Assembly: GCF_020509005.1 (NCBI RefSeq)
Contig: NC_063014.1
Coordinates: 682,001-746,000, forward strand
Direction of reading: 5' to 3'
DNA from: Fulvia fulva
Lineage: Eukaryota; Ascomycota; Dothideomycetes; Mycosphaerellales; Mycosphaerellaceae
DNA: 64,000 nt
Part shown: positions 35,704 through 48,900 of the stretch, piece by piece
How positions within the stretch are numbered: position 1 is the stretch's first letter
How the letters are laid out: every line of letters starts with the position of its first letter
Translations under genes and position numbers: made by a program
The notes under the pieces: generated by a model
What the model was told of the DNA's origin: nothing
The model's database searches: none
The model's input: the letters and a program-made list of their open reading frames with translations, nothing else

Positions 35704-35771
35704 GTTTATTCGGTCTTATAAGCGGTCTATCTAGTTAGGGTAGTAGTTATAATCAAATCGTACTAATAATA

Positions 35772-38700
35772 GATAGATAGATAGATTTGTCATTCCTCTA
35801 TTCTAGGACCCTATTCGGCCTATATAGGTATATAGATAGAGATAGATAGATAGATTTGTCATTCCCCTATTCTAGGACCCTATCCGGCCTATATAGATAT
35901 ATATCTATTGTTATATATAAAGGGAAACCCGAATAGGTGAAAACCCTTCCCGCCCCCGACTACTCCTTATCTAGTTTAGCTTTCCCTCTGAACGTACGTA
36001 GTCTATATCACTACCCCGTTAGCCCCCGCTCCTAGCCGGTCTCGTCGCGCTACGTCGTATCCTCTCTTCCTATACTACTCCTACTAGGGGGTACTGTTCT
36101 AGCCAGCCCTTCTCTAGTATCTAGTTCGTAATACGCCGTAGGTCTTTAGCGTTGTTAAGAAGTGCCCTAATCGTCCGGTTCCTCGCCTTTACTATCTACT
36201 CCCCCCTTCCTAGCGACTACCTCGGATAGACGAGGAGTACGTGCCGTACGTTCTAGGAGCGATAGCCGTAGGGGCAGCTAGTATTTGTGTATCCTAGAAC
36301 CTTCCTCTATAATAGGTACCCCTAGAGGCCGATGTGTTCGCTTCGTGGTTAGGTTACTATACTACTCTATGCCCTCGTAAGGCGGTAGTAGATAAGCTTC
36401 GGGGGGTGCTTAACCGCGGATTTTATAGCTAACTATTCCTTAGGTTATCCCGCTAGCTAAGGGCGTCCACTATGCCCTACAACCTAGTTGTTCCACCTCT
36501 CTTTCTATAGTTGCTCTATAAACGATTTCTTACCTTCCTATTATATTGCTAGCTATTCGTCCCTTACCCGGTAGTTCGGCTCGTTTCCGGGTCGAATGCC
36601 CCTATACGCTAGTACTGATTCGCGGGCCCTTACGACTACACTAGCGATGACCTTCTATACTAGGTACTATACCGACTTGCCTAAGTAGGAGGTCCGTAGT
36701 CCCTAGATATATAGGTCGATCGGCGGTATAGCGGTCTCGTGCTCAAGCATCCTCGTTAGTATCGACTTATATACCCCGGTAACCTTCCTTAGGCATTAGT
36801 TTTGGATCTTCGCTAGCGGCGCGACGAGTCCCTTCGATAGGCAGGCCCTCTCGCCTAAGGACTACACTTAGCTACTATAGGTAAGGACTGGCCGTATAAT
36901 AGCCGTATATAGAAGTCGTAACTATAGGAAGTCCGCCCCCTATATAGACGTAGTGAGCCTCTAGTATAATGCTATATTCTGTTTAGCTTTCCGTAATATT
37001 GCCTATACGTGCTTCCTCTACTATAGCGCCGGGTCTACCTATAGTCCGAGGATCCTAAGCTAATTTGCCGGGTTAGTCGTATACCCCTATATCTAGATAG
37101 AAGCTTATATATTATAGAACCGTAGCCGGCGCGTAAAGTGTATTAGATTGTACTTTTCTAGGGTAAACCGAGCCCCGTGCCTCCTAGCCTAGTCCTCGTA
37201 GATCTTGTGCTTCTCTTCTAGTAGCCTATAGTTCTCCTTAGTCGAGGAAGACTACGCTAGGATATTTATGTCGTCTACGAAGCCGCTCGTAGCGGTGTTC
37301 TAGGATTCTAGGGCTAGGAGTAGCGTCGCTATAAAGAAGAGGAATAGAATAGGTACTAGCGTTAAGCCTTACGGGATTCTAGTATAGACTGCTTGAAATA
37401 GGCTTCTATACTAGCCGACTAGGATCGACGTACTACGGTTTTAGAGGTAGGACCGTACGAAGTTAACAAGCTACTTAGGGAGTCCTTTCGACCTTAGGAT
37501 ATAGAGTAGCCGCGGGTATAACACGTAGTCGAAGGCTCCCGATATGTCTAGGCTAAGTAAGGAAGCTACCTTATCCCTATTCTTATACTAGATAGCCTTT
37601 ACCTAAGAGATAATAAGTTCTATCGCGGATAGCGTCGATCGCTATAGGCGCGTACCTATCTAGGTGTCCGGGAGTAGGGAGTATTCCTCTACCGCCTCGG
37701 AGAGTCTCGTTATAACTAGCTTCTTAAGCGCCTTCCTAAGAGTATTAAGGAGCGCAATTAGGCGGTACGACTTTACCTACGTATAGTCTTCCTTTTACGG
37801 CTTACGTAGGACTACTATCGTCGATTATTTAAATGCTATCGGGTAGTATCCGGTCTATAGGCAGGCGTTAAAGATCGCTATAACTACTAGGGCTAGTTAA
37901 TCTCTATACTTCTTTAGTAGCTCGTTTAGGATCCTATCCGGCCCCGGGGCTTTCTTCGCTAGCAACTTCCTAAGTATAGCGGCAACTTCTCCCTCGGACA
38001 CCTCCTATCGGACCGCGATCCTAGGGGCTAGGGGAGTAGAGCTGTTTATGTTACTTAGATTAGCCTCGACTAGGGGCGGGAAGAACTTGCTAGCTAGTAG
38101 ACGCGCCTTGGACTCGGGGTTACTAACCGGGCTACTAGGCGATTATAGCGCTAGGATAGAGAAGGAGGGGCCCTATATAGGGTCCTATCGGGCCTATTTT
38201 GCTAGCTTCTATATCCTCGCTAGCTTACCGGCGATTTCTTCTACTATAGCCCTCTAGCCGACTACTTTCTCCCTCCGTATTATAGCTTTCTTCTATTAGT
38301 ATGCCTCTCTATATACGTTCTAGGCCCCCTCGCTATAGCTACTCGTCTATACCCGGCGAGCTCTCCTTACTTCTCTTACTACCGTAGTACACTTTAGCGT
38401 CTAGTATAGTTTAGACTATATCGTTAGTTAGGTAAGCGGAACGTAAAGTAAGGTCGCTTTTCTTATTTCGTCTATTAACCCTTAGACTGCCTCGTCTATC
38501 TCGTCTTTACTAGTATATTACTACTACGCGATCTAGACTAGCCTCTTAGAGTTATCGAGGTACGCCTAGATGTTAGCCTAGTAGGCCTTTCCCTAGTTTA
38601 GCTTAGGGGTTCCCGCTAGTGTACGTTGTATCTATATCGTAATAGAGGTCCTAACTGGTATGTGGTCTAACGACGCCTCGAGTTTATGTTCGATCCTATA

Positions 38701-38881
38701 GTAGGTTACCGTGTAGTAGTAGCTATCTAAGATCTAGGAGAGGTCGATCGTGCCTTAGAGTCCCCCTCTCTTCTAGGTACCTAGGTCCTTCGGGGTATTA
38801 AGGGCAATTGCGTTACTCGCTATTAAGTCGAGTACTTCGTCGGCTATAGGGTACGGCTATATAAGGCTTTCCTAGGAAGAG
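35772..38881 (-). mobile_element. LINE-e, 5'-truncated LINE with a duplicated 3' tail
   Basis: It is flanked by the 13-bp TSD CGTACTAATAATA (35759-35771 and 38882-38894). It is truncated within the endonuclease region and almost collinear with LINE-d. The 3' terminal segment is present twice: 35772-35839 repeats what follows from about 35840 (ATAGATTTGTCATTCC to the GGCCTATATAG segment). Differences from LINE-d and LINE-f are nearly all transitions. Confidence 0.95.
36040..38881 (-). pseudogene. LINE-e ORF2 fragment (endonuclease end, RT)
   Basis: The minus strand reads the C-terminal endonuclease/linker region from 38881, the RT with SGFVDDI at about 37287-37266 (Asp codons GAC GAC intact) and the C-terminal region down to about 36040. 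Stops are at the same sites as in LINE-d plus some private ones. The N-terminal endonuclease and ORF1 are missing because of 5' truncation. Confidence 0.88.
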
Positions 38882-39049
38882 CGTACTAATAATAACTATA
38901 GTCGCGTAAATAAGCGTACTAGTTAACTCAATAGATCACCCCTCTCCTTCGCGTAAAACGCGCGCCTCCCTACTCTTATAGGGCCCTTATATACCTACTA
39001 AGAGAGCAGTCTTATCTACTACGTAATAGTATAATATAGCTATACCCGG

Positions 39050-41165
39050 TAGTACTACTAACGGGGTGCTCTTACCTAAGTAACCTCTTTATCTAGATCT
39101 TAGTAAGTATAAGCGTTAGTCGCTCGTACGCGCTAAGCTTTTCCTAACCGTATTTACTAAAACGTAGACACTCGATAACCTAGGTATTAATACCGCCCTA
39201 GGTACCTTCCCTTCCGACGACGACTCGAACGTATTCGCCGCCGAATAATAAGAGATCGAGAAGGATCTACTACCTAAAGAATAGTAGTTTGCCTTAACCT
39301 CCGACCCTATTAACTTCGTACAATTCCTCGACGAAGAATAGATCTTAGAAGAAGGAGGAATTAAGGTGTATAATATTATAGAGTTAAGAGATGATATATC
39401 TATATAAGATAGTAAAACTAATGATATACGCTAACCTAAGGAGTAGGTAATCGCCTTAGAGTATACTACTATTAAGAGCCTAGCCGAGTTCGCGACTCGT
39501 ACTATAGTTTACCCGGATATTATGTTTCACCTCGTTCGCTAGATATAGTTAGACTTTATTACACTTTTTAACTAGGTCGAGTCCCTAAATAAGGCTAATA
39601 AGGTTATATAGCGTAAGTACGCCGATATAAAGAAGGAACGTAATATCGTATCCGAGAGTCTTAGTTAACTCGAAAAGGATAAGGATATTAAGGGCCTCTT
39701 TATATTCTACTTTAACAAATACTAGAAGTATAAGAGTTAGATATAAGACCTTAAGGAAGCTAATTAGCGCCTCCGATAGGATAATAATACGCTCTTCGGA
39801 TAGGTCGAGGAGTCGTAGGTAAGCATATTACCTAAGGACATTAAAGCCCTATCTAAGCGTAATTAGGCTCTAAATAAGGAGGTAGTAGAGCTAAAGGCTT
39901 AGCTAGTAGCTAAGGACACGAACAGTACTAGCGATACTAGCGGTACTAACGGTAATAATAATAATAACCGTAGTCGTTAGGTCCGCGTCTACTCCCCTCG
40001 TCGTAACGGTGTTTTACGATCACCTACGCCTCCTACTTAGTAGGACCGTATAGGTAGAGGCACCCGACGAGGAGGTAGTAGAGGTAGTAGCGATAACGAC
40101 GGAGATAACTCTAATAACGATAAGGGTAGAGATAATAGTCGACTACGCTATTACCTACGCCGTAACTCCTTACGACGAGAACGCTAGGGTATACCTAGTA
40201 GTACTTCTAGGGTGACTAGTAATACCGCCGTTAGCCAGTTCACTACTATCAAACCCTCCGTTAATATTATATATACTAATAAGTTAGTTAAGGACCTAGA
40301 AAGTAAGTTCGATAATAAGAATATAAAATTTGACCGTTAGCTCGATTAGCTAGAGATTAAGCTATTCGTAATATAGTTCTAGACTATCGAGGACGGACTA
40401 CGCTATACCCTTAACTACCTCGACGGGTACCCGTACTAGCTATATAATCCGCGAGTACCCTCTAAGCGTACTAAGCGTAATTATATTAACCCCTTTAAAT
40501 CTATCGATAGGATGATCCAATTCCTTATCGATCGGTATAGTAAGAAGGACGTCGTAGGCAAGGCCTTCTAGAAGCTCTAGGTCTTATAGTAGGGTAAGAA
40601 CGAGTCATTTTCTATCTTTATCGCTAAGTACGACGAATAGCGCAACTTATACGACCTATTAGCGAAGACTAATTACCGCCTACTCGAGGGTAAGCTTAAC
40701 TATAAATATATAGAGGCACTGCCTATAGAGACTAAGGACCGCGAAGACTTAGGCGACCTATACTATAAGCTCGAAGCTAAGTTCGAGCGCCTAAAGTCAA
40801 AGACCCTAGCTATACTACGACTACCTCGTAGTACTAGCGGTAGTAACGGTACTATAACTACCGCGCCCGGCGTAGCCTAAGGTTTAAGCCTTAAGCTATA
40901 CGCTTAGATACCGCGCGAATTTAAGGAACTTAAGAAGCTCGAGCCTAAGGAGAAGGCTAGTATTATTATAGTAGGCGGTTATGTCCGCTACCGCCGTATA
41001 GACTATAACTTATACTCGCTAGACTACCCTATTAAGTAGTATAAGCGCCCTCCGCCGCGCGCGAATACTAGCTCTATAATATAGATACCGGCTAACCCTT
41101 AGTAATAGGGAAATAGCTAGACTAACGCTTAAGTACGATAACCGTTAGTCCTACTTACGAACATA
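39050..41165 (+). pseudogene. Gypsy-3 gag
   Basis: The frame reads DPINFVQFLDEE (about 39304), EFATRTIVYPDIMFHLVR, a charged coiled-coil-like part (NIVSESLS, LEKDKDIKGLFIFY, LPKDIKALSKRN, ALNKEVVELKA) and an Asn/Arg/Gly-rich linker near 39930-40150. The capsid core follows (YINPFKSIDRMIQFLIDRYS near 40475; ESFSIFIAKYDE; YRLLEGKLNYKYIEALP near 40680). Near 40980-41020 a YVRYRRIDYN...YP segment is likely a zinc knuckle with Cys/His turned to Tyr. Stops are TAG/TAA at Gln/Trp sites. The start was not determined. Confidence 0.8.
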
Positions 41166-41199
41166 ATACTAAGAAGGAAATATAGCGAGATACGGTAAT

Positions 41200-43375
41200 A
41201 TAAGGACTAGAGTACGCTTTACGTATATTAGTAAGCTCTCTAATACCGCCTATTATACGAGGGGTACTAAGGCCGAGAGTCTCTCCTTACCTTATAATGC
41301 CTAGTAGTATAGATAGTAATTAAGCTCTTGCCTTCCTTAATTATAGTGCTACCTCTTAGTATATAAATTCTATATACGCTCGTATATATAATCTTCCTCG
41401 ACTCTAGGAAGAACCTCTTTAATTAGGACTAGCTAGTAGCGACTCCGCTAACGAGCTTATTACCGAGTCTACGTACTTTCCTTTTAATATCGGCGGCTAC
41501 GTCGAAATCCTTAGCTACTATTTAGTGGAATTACTAGAGTATAACATCGTGCTTAGCTCTAGTTAGTTTGTAGACTACGAACTAGAGATATAATAGGAGA
41601 AGGGTATTATAATAATGAATTGTTTGAAATGCCGTACCTATAAGGCAAACTAGAGGTCTAATAAGTACCTAATAGTATAGTCTATTAACTATCTAGCTAC
41701 GCTAGTACTATTAGGCAATTATCGACCGCCGATAGTAGAAGATAACCCCGACGAAGTTACCGCTCCTACGCTATTATTACCTAAGTATATACCCTAACTA
41801 TAGTTCTATACGACGTTCGAGGACGAAAAGGATAACTTCCGTATATATACTCGATAACCGTTACTAGTAGACGGAATTAAGACGTTAAAGCGACCGTACC
41901 GATACACGAAATAAAAGTAACAAGTTGTCGAACTAGAACTAGAGATCGATATCGTAAACATCTCCGCGGCCTACGTAGCAGAACTAGCTCGTAAGAAAGG
42001 AGCGGAAGTCTATATAATATAGATTATACTACCTAGTTAGAAGCACTACGCTAACCTATTACGAGCCTACGTAATAGTAGCGACTAGGTAAGACTTCGAT
42101 CCTACTAGGCTCTACGCTATAAACCTTCGGACGGTGTAGTTAGCAAACCCCTTAATAGTATATATAATGATAGTGAATAGCGACTTCGACAGATTTATAA
42201 AAGGCAAAGACAAGGACTAAGATACTAAGGTCTACTTGCCCTAGGAACTATACGATTTTAAGGACTGTTTTAACCGTTAGGATATATCGAAGATCCTACC
42301 TTACCGCCCTAGTAAAGACTATGAAATATATCTTAAAGACAAAACTAAGTCACCTCCTTTTAAGCGGCTATACGTAATGTCGTCTCGCGAGAATAAGGTA
42401 ATTAAGAAGTAGGTCGATAATTAGCTAGAATCTAGAGCGATATAACAAAGCACGAGCCCGGCTTCTATACTAGTACTAATTGTACGTAAACTAGGCGGCG
42501 GTCTACGGGTCTATATCGACTATAGAGCTCTTAATGCCCTTACGGTCAAAAGTAGATACCTAATACCGCTATTCTAAGAAACGCTAAACCGCCTAAATAG
42601 GAAGAAGTACTTTACTAAACTTAATATCATCTCTACCTTTAACCGTATTCGTATTACGGAGGGCTACGAATAGAAAACTACGTTTAGTACTCGCTATAGT
42701 CAATTCGAGTGTATAGTAATGCCTTTCGGCCTATATAATGCTCTAGGAACATTCTAATTATATATTCACGATACGCTTAGGGAGTATCTCGATGACTTCT
42801 ATTTAGTATACCTAGATAATATCCTGATCTTTAGCGACACATTCGAGGAATATATATAACACGTACGTAAAGTACTATAGCGTATACGTAAAGCCGGCCT
42901 ATAATTAGATATCGATAAATACGAGTTCTACTAAATAGAGACGAAGTACCTTAGTATTATTATAGGAGTCGACAGTATCCGTATAGACCCGGAAAAGGTC
43001 GACGTAGTTAAGAACTAGCTTACTCTAATATACCTAAAGGATATATAAGTATTCCTTAGGTTCGGAAACTTCTATCGAAGGTTTATATAGAACTTCTCTA
43101 AAATCTATATACCCCTTACGAATTTAATAAAGACTAGTAAGAATAGCAAGCCGATACTAGTCGTTTAGATAACAGAATACGAAGTAGCCTTCTAAGGATT
43201 AAAAGATACATTCTTAACGGACACGGTACTCGTATACTTCGTACTAGGATTAGAAACTATAGTCGAAACAGATGTCTTAGATTTCGTTACTACGGTAGTA
43301 ATTTTATAGAAATACGGAGACGTCTAGAGACCGGTAGTATATATATCTAAGAAGATATTACTATAGGAGTATAAC
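41200..43375 (+). pseudogene. Gypsy-3 pol part 1 (protease, RT, RNase H start)
   Basis: The protease region spans about 41280-41600 (NYSATS, YINSIYARI). The RT blocks are [20 protein letters not shown] (about 42450), [43 protein letters not shown] (about 42718) and active site YLDNILIFSD with Asn at 42818-42820 instead of the second Asp. The RNase H follows (FLRFGNFYRRFI, ETDVLDFVTT, YISKKILL). The frame is broken by Gypsy-2 after EYN and resumes at 50595 with YEIYDKELLAIV. Confidence 0.93.
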
Positions 43376-43559
43376 TGTTACGGGTAGCCCGCGACCCCTT
43401 ACTATAGCTACGTTAACCCGGCTAAACCGCGGACCTTCCGTATCGGGTTAGCGCGGCTTAGCTTTACTTTATAACTTCGCCGCGCCTCGCGCTCCTCTTT
43501 CGTAGCTTCGTAGAATAATAACTATCTCGTTCGGACCCTATAGTACGCGCGCCCTTATA
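43376..43559 (+). repeat. Gypsy-2 5' LTR
   Basis: TGTTACGGGTAGCCCGCG to CGCGCCCTTATA, 184 bp, collinear with 50411-50594. The first TG is kept here but is TA in the 3' LTR, showing independent transitions after insertion. Confidence 0.95.
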
Positions 43560-43572
43560 GTTTATTCTACTA

Positions 43573-43602
43573 CCCTACCTAGATCGCGGATCTAGGTAAG
43601 GG
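43573..43602 (+). other. Leader hairpin of Gypsy-2
   Basis: This is the same inverted repeat as at 22253-22282, identical in sequence, again 14 nt after the LTR. It is conserved while surrounding bases carry transitions. Confidence 0.7.
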
Positions 43603-43695
43603 ACGCGTAATAATAAGAATAGACAGAACCTTAGAACTTAAGAACGCGTAGAGTCGTATTAGAACATAGAACACGGTAAGGCGTATAGCGCCTAG

Positions 43696-45900
43696 ATACC
43701 TAGAGAACGTAACGCGGCGACATTATTAGTAGGTAGTCGCGCGCTCGTAGATAGTCAGGATATAGGCACCGTTACGCCTCCCCTAAACCTACATAATATA
43801 ACTTTATAAATAGCGAACGGCGGTATACTACCGCTACCTAAGCCTAAGGGTAAAAGTAAGTAGCGTATATCTCTTTTCCCCGACCTCTCCTCTTTTCCTT
43901 AGAGTTAGATATAGGACGATAACCGGCGGGTTATAGTAGATACCGGTGTCGCGCTATAACAAGAGATTAATAAAGCTTACTAGAAGGCCTTCGAGCGAGA
44001 AGAAGGTAGTAAGATTGACTTTATAGAACTGTTCGAGTTTAAGCTCGAAGAGAACCTAGGCGGCGACCTAGACGAGGTATATCTATTACTCGACGAGGTA
44101 GAACACATTCACGTATCCGAATACTAGAATGTCACCCTAGACAACCTTACGACCCTTATATCCTAATACTCGAAGACTACCTACGACTTCGTACTCTAAG
44201 TAGTTAACACGGCGATTACTAAGGACAGACAACTCGATATAATAGAGCGAGCTAACGACCTCTAGAACACCTAGTATACTACGCTATATATCGAATACGA
44301 CCGCATCTATAAGATACTACGAAGTAAAGAGCTTGTTATATAGAAAATAGTAGCAGATCTTAAGAGTAAGAAGGATTACGACCTAGCTAAGTTATAAGAG
44401 CTAGAGAAGAAATATAAGGAAGCTAATAACCTATATAAGTAGTTTAGCGAGATCTACGAGAAGGAGAAGAAGAAGGTATAAGATGCTAAGGCGAAGAACT
44501 AGGCCCTATAATAAGAAGTCGATAACCTAAAGGCTCGGCTTAAGGTAGGAGACACTATATAGAACGGAGGTAGGGGCCGCTTAGGCCGCCGACCCTCTCG
44601 TTCCCGCCTACGCGAGACCTTACTCGAGTAGCTAATACGTAGGTATCGCGAAGCTGCTAGTAGAGGTAGCGGTAGCGGTAGTAGTAATAACAATAGAGAC
44701 GACGATAACCGTAGTAATAGTAGCCGAGGACGTAATAACGACCGTCCGCGACTAGGACCTAATAATAGTCGTGACTCGAGAATACGTAATACCCGTACCT
44801 AGACACTACTAGTTGACCTTCTAGAACGTCTCTATACTATTGACCGTACCCTTACTCGCGGTATAGAGATCGGTAAGGGTATGCCTAACCCTAAGTACTT
44901 TAAGAATAATAACGACCCTAATTTCGATAGCTAGTATAGTAGTGTTCTCCTAAAGCTAACTATAGTAACCTTCCGTACTAAGGTAGATAGTCTACGCTTC
45001 GTATATAGGTAGACATAAGGTGATCCTTAGCGAAGTATTAAGCCGAGGATCCCTATGCCTAGATAGCAGTCCTTTAACGAGTTTAAGACTAGAGAAGAGT
45101 TATTAGATTAGATAACACGCTAATATAGTATACGTAATAAAGGAACTAAGGCTATAGTTAATATTACTACCTATAAGTAAGAATAAGGCGAAACCTTTAT
45201 AGCCTTCTATATCCGCTACTCGAAGTTACGCGCCTAGATATTATAGACCGATAAGACCGAGCTTATACTATTCCGTAACCGACTAAACCGTAAGTACTTT
45301 ATTAAGACCTTCGGCGACCGCGAAGTCGACCGCCGCCTAGATAGTATATAAGACGTTATCGAGGAGTAAACCGTACTAGACGAGAGCTTCTACGAGATAG
45401 ATCGACTATACCCGTAGAAGGAGCGCCCCCGTAGTAATAGTAACTCGAACGGTAATAGCGGCTAGAATAACTAGAATAACGGTAACGTAGTTACTAGTAC
45501 CGCTACCGGTATAGTAGGTACCTTAGTATAGCGCCTACTATAGTACGCTAGTACTAAGAAGAAGGAGGATCTGCCGACATATCTATAGAACCTACCTACG
45601 CTTAACCGTAAGTAGCGTAAAGACCTTAAGAAGTAGGGTAAGTACTACCGCTACTATATAGGTTCTTACGTATCGACTAACCCTAAATACCTAATATATA
45701 GGTACGATAGCGACTACCGCCTACCGCGTCTACGTAATACTACGCCGAATCCGAACGTAAACCTTAGTTCCCTAGCCGCCGATCCGTAGTAGGGAAATAG
45801 TACGACCGCTACCTAAGCGTAGTAGATAGCGGTTACCCGAACTTCCTAGGATAGAAAGGGTATAAGATTAAGAGACACGGAATATAAGAGACGGTAATAG
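43696..45900 (+). pseudogene. Gypsy-2 gag
   Basis: Collinear with the Gypsy-4 and Gypsy-1 gag. The initiator is ATA (43696) where the other two copies have ATG, so RIP removed the start. The order is N-terminal acidic region (FIELFEFKLEENLGGDLDEV), charged coiled-coil-like stretch to about 44560, Arg/Gly/Asn-rich linker (about 44590-44790), capsid (GIEIGKGMPNPKYFKNN near 44865, LILFRNRLNRKYFIKTFGD near 45270) and zinc-knuckle remnant near 45648. It has multiple RIP stops. Confidence 0.88.
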
Positions 45901-45979
45901 ACTATAGTAAGGAGCTTAAGATATCGGTATACGTACTAGATAAGTAATAGCTAGCTATATACCCTTATATAGTATTACC

Positions 45980-48900
45980 CGTAATAATATAATATAGAAA
46001 GGCTCGAGGCCTTATAGATTCTACTTCTACCTCTCTCTTTCTTAACTAGAAATTTATACGAAAATATATAATACCCCTAATCCCTTTAACGTAGAGCCGA
46101 CGACTAATACTAGGAGATAGAACGGCTACTACGCGGTAGATTATACACGCGGCCCTTATAGACGTAGTTATTAGCGATCATTACGAGCAAATATTATACT
46201 ACGTTACCTACCTCGAATACGATATTGTCTTTAGCCTACCGTAGCTTATAGCGTATAACCTAAACATCTTCTAGGAGATAGGCAAGGTAGCATTTAGATC
46301 GGATTACTACTTTAGTTACTGTCTATAGAATAAGACATTGATAATAGTATAATCCCTAAACTACCGTAAGAAGAAGAAGAAGTAGGTACTAGTACGGTAC
46401 GGACTAGAGCCCTTTACTAGAGAAGTAGCGAGCTTTATACTAGGAGGGGTAGAGCTAAACGTCTTATTATATGACCTAGAAGATATAGACGATGAAGAAG
46501 TAGACTACTAGGGCGTTTCTTAACGCGCGTAGAGGATGTACGCGTACTGGCCTAGGGCTAAGTACTTCTATATTATACCTACTAGGCGTAAGAGCGATAG
46601 CGGAGAGCTTAAGCTAAGTATAATAGCTACTAATGATCTAGACTAATTCTTAAACAAGCAGTTTAATCACAACCCGAAGGAGAAGTTGCCGCCGATATAC
46701 TACGATATTACGGACGCTTTCTTAGCTAAGGATTATAAAGGACTTCTACCTTACCGACTAGGCGTAGATTATAAGATTTATATTAAGCCTAATAGTCTAT
46801 AAGAGCTACTATACCGCAAGCCCTACGGCCTAGCTAAGAAGGAGAACGAGGTAGTTAAGAAATAGCTAGACGAGTAAATATCTAAAGGGAAGGTACGGAA
46901 AGTAGGGCAAAAGACGAGCTAGTCTCCTATACTAGTGCTAGTAGTACGTAAGCCTAGAGGTAGGCTACGTGTTTATATCGACTATAGAGGATTAAATGCG
47001 ATTACTATTAAGAACCGGTACCCGATTCCCTTAATATAAGAGACGCTTAACCGTTTATACGGTAAGAAGTACTTTACGAAGCTAGACATTATAGTAGCCT
47101 TTAATAAGTTACGGATAGCTAAAGGGTACGAGTAGTTAACGGCGTTTACGACACGATACGGTATCTACGAGTGTCTAGTATTGCTATTCGGCTTGTATAA
47201 CGGACTAGCATCGTTCTAATTATATATTAATAAGGTCTTATAAGAACACCTAGACGACTTTAGGTCGGCCTACCTAGATAACGTGCTTATCTTTAGTAAT
47301 ATCTTAGAGGAGTATATTGAATACGTACGGAAGGTTCTTACTAAGCTACGCGATATAGGACTTATAGTAGACATCGACAAAAGCGAATTCTACTAATAGA
47401 AAGTAAAGTATCTTAGGCTAATTATAACTCCTAACGGTATCGAGATAGACCCCGAGAAACTCGAATATATTTAGATATAGGAAGCTCCTAAGACCCTAAA
47501 GGATATGTAGGCCTTCCTTAGATTTACTAACTTCTATAGGCGGTTTATCGAAGCATTTTTGCGTATAGCTACTCCTTTTACAAACCTAACTAAGTCGGAC
47601 GGACTAAGCAATTATAAGAATAGAAGGATTTAATAGTTACTAGATTACTAACGAGCCTTTAACAATTTGAAAGCTACGTTTAGTCAAGCCGGCATACTCG
47701 TACATTACGTACTAGATAGGGAAATAGTAGTAGAGATAGATTCTTTAGATTTTATAAACGCCGGCGTACTTTCGTAGTATAACGAGAATAGTATACTATA
47801 TCCTATAGCCTTCTACTCGAAGAAGTTGAGTCTATAGGAGTGTAATTATGAAATCTATAACAAGGAACTATTAGCTATTATTAAGACTTTTAAGGAATAG
47901 AGACCCGAGCTCGCCTACGAGGTAGATAATAAGGACTTATAGCTAGTTAAGATTTATACCGACTATAAGAACCTAGAATACTTTATAAAGACAAAGTAGC
48001 TAAATCGGCGACAAGCGCGTTAGGCTAAGTTCTTGTTATAGTTTAACTTCAAGATAATATACTGTCTAGGACTTTAAGGTACAAAGCTAGACAGCCTAAC
48101 GAGACGTAGCTAGGACCTTCTATAGGGGGTAGACGACCCTCGGAACTAGTATTAGTATTAGACATTACTACCTCCTAAGCGATTCCTTAAGATCGCCTTA
48201 CTATAGGTAATAGTAGAAGATACGCCTAAAGAAGAGGAACTAGTATAGCTAAACCCTAAAGCTAAAGAGTTTATGCCTATAGAACGGGATACGCCTACTA
48301 AATAACCGGCGACGCGTAAAAGTTAGCGGGAAGCCGAACTCGAGTATCGAATGTCGACGGCGTACGTAACCGATAACGAGCTTAAGACCGCGATTAAGGA
48401 CCTATAGAAAGACCGCACTCCTATACTACTATAGAGAGCGAAGATTCACCTAGTATACTATAAAGTAGATAGCGACCTACTATATATTCGAAATTAATAT
48501 AACGGCTAGAGCTTATAGGTACTAAATGACTAAGCCTTATAGACTAGGATAATTAAGATAAACTATAACGCTCTAGTAGTAGGCTATCTAGGACGAGCTC
48601 GTACTTATAAACTCGTAGTACGTAAATTCTACTAGCCTAGATTAGCGAGATCCGTACGTAGATATACCGCGAATTACCGTATCTACCGTATAACAAAATC
48701 TCTATACTCCTAGCTACTAGGATTATTATAGCCACTTCCTATTCTAGATCGGCCTTAGAAACATATTATAGTCGACTTCGTTATCGGACTTCTAGATAGT
48801 ACTCTTCACGGTATAGTCTATAACAACATTATAACCGTTACTAATAGGCTTACTAAGGAAGTCGAGCTGATCTCTATTAGCGCGATAATAGTATAGAATA

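Larger units (their letters stand above)
35704..39049. other. Gypsy-3 5' leader, mostly occupied by LINE-e
   Basis: Leader sequence of Gypsy-3 spans 35704-35758 and 38895-39049, with LINE-e in between. No reading frame is recognised in the leader parts. Bases 38940-39000 contain a CG-rich stretch (CGCGTAAAACGCGCG). The gag start is not defined. Confidence 0.5.

Noticed and set aside
43573..43602. The leader inverted repeat as a rho-independent terminator or a miniature inverted-repeat element.
   Set aside because: It lies at a fixed position 14 nt after the LTR in three copies of one eukaryotic retroelement, so it is part of the element.
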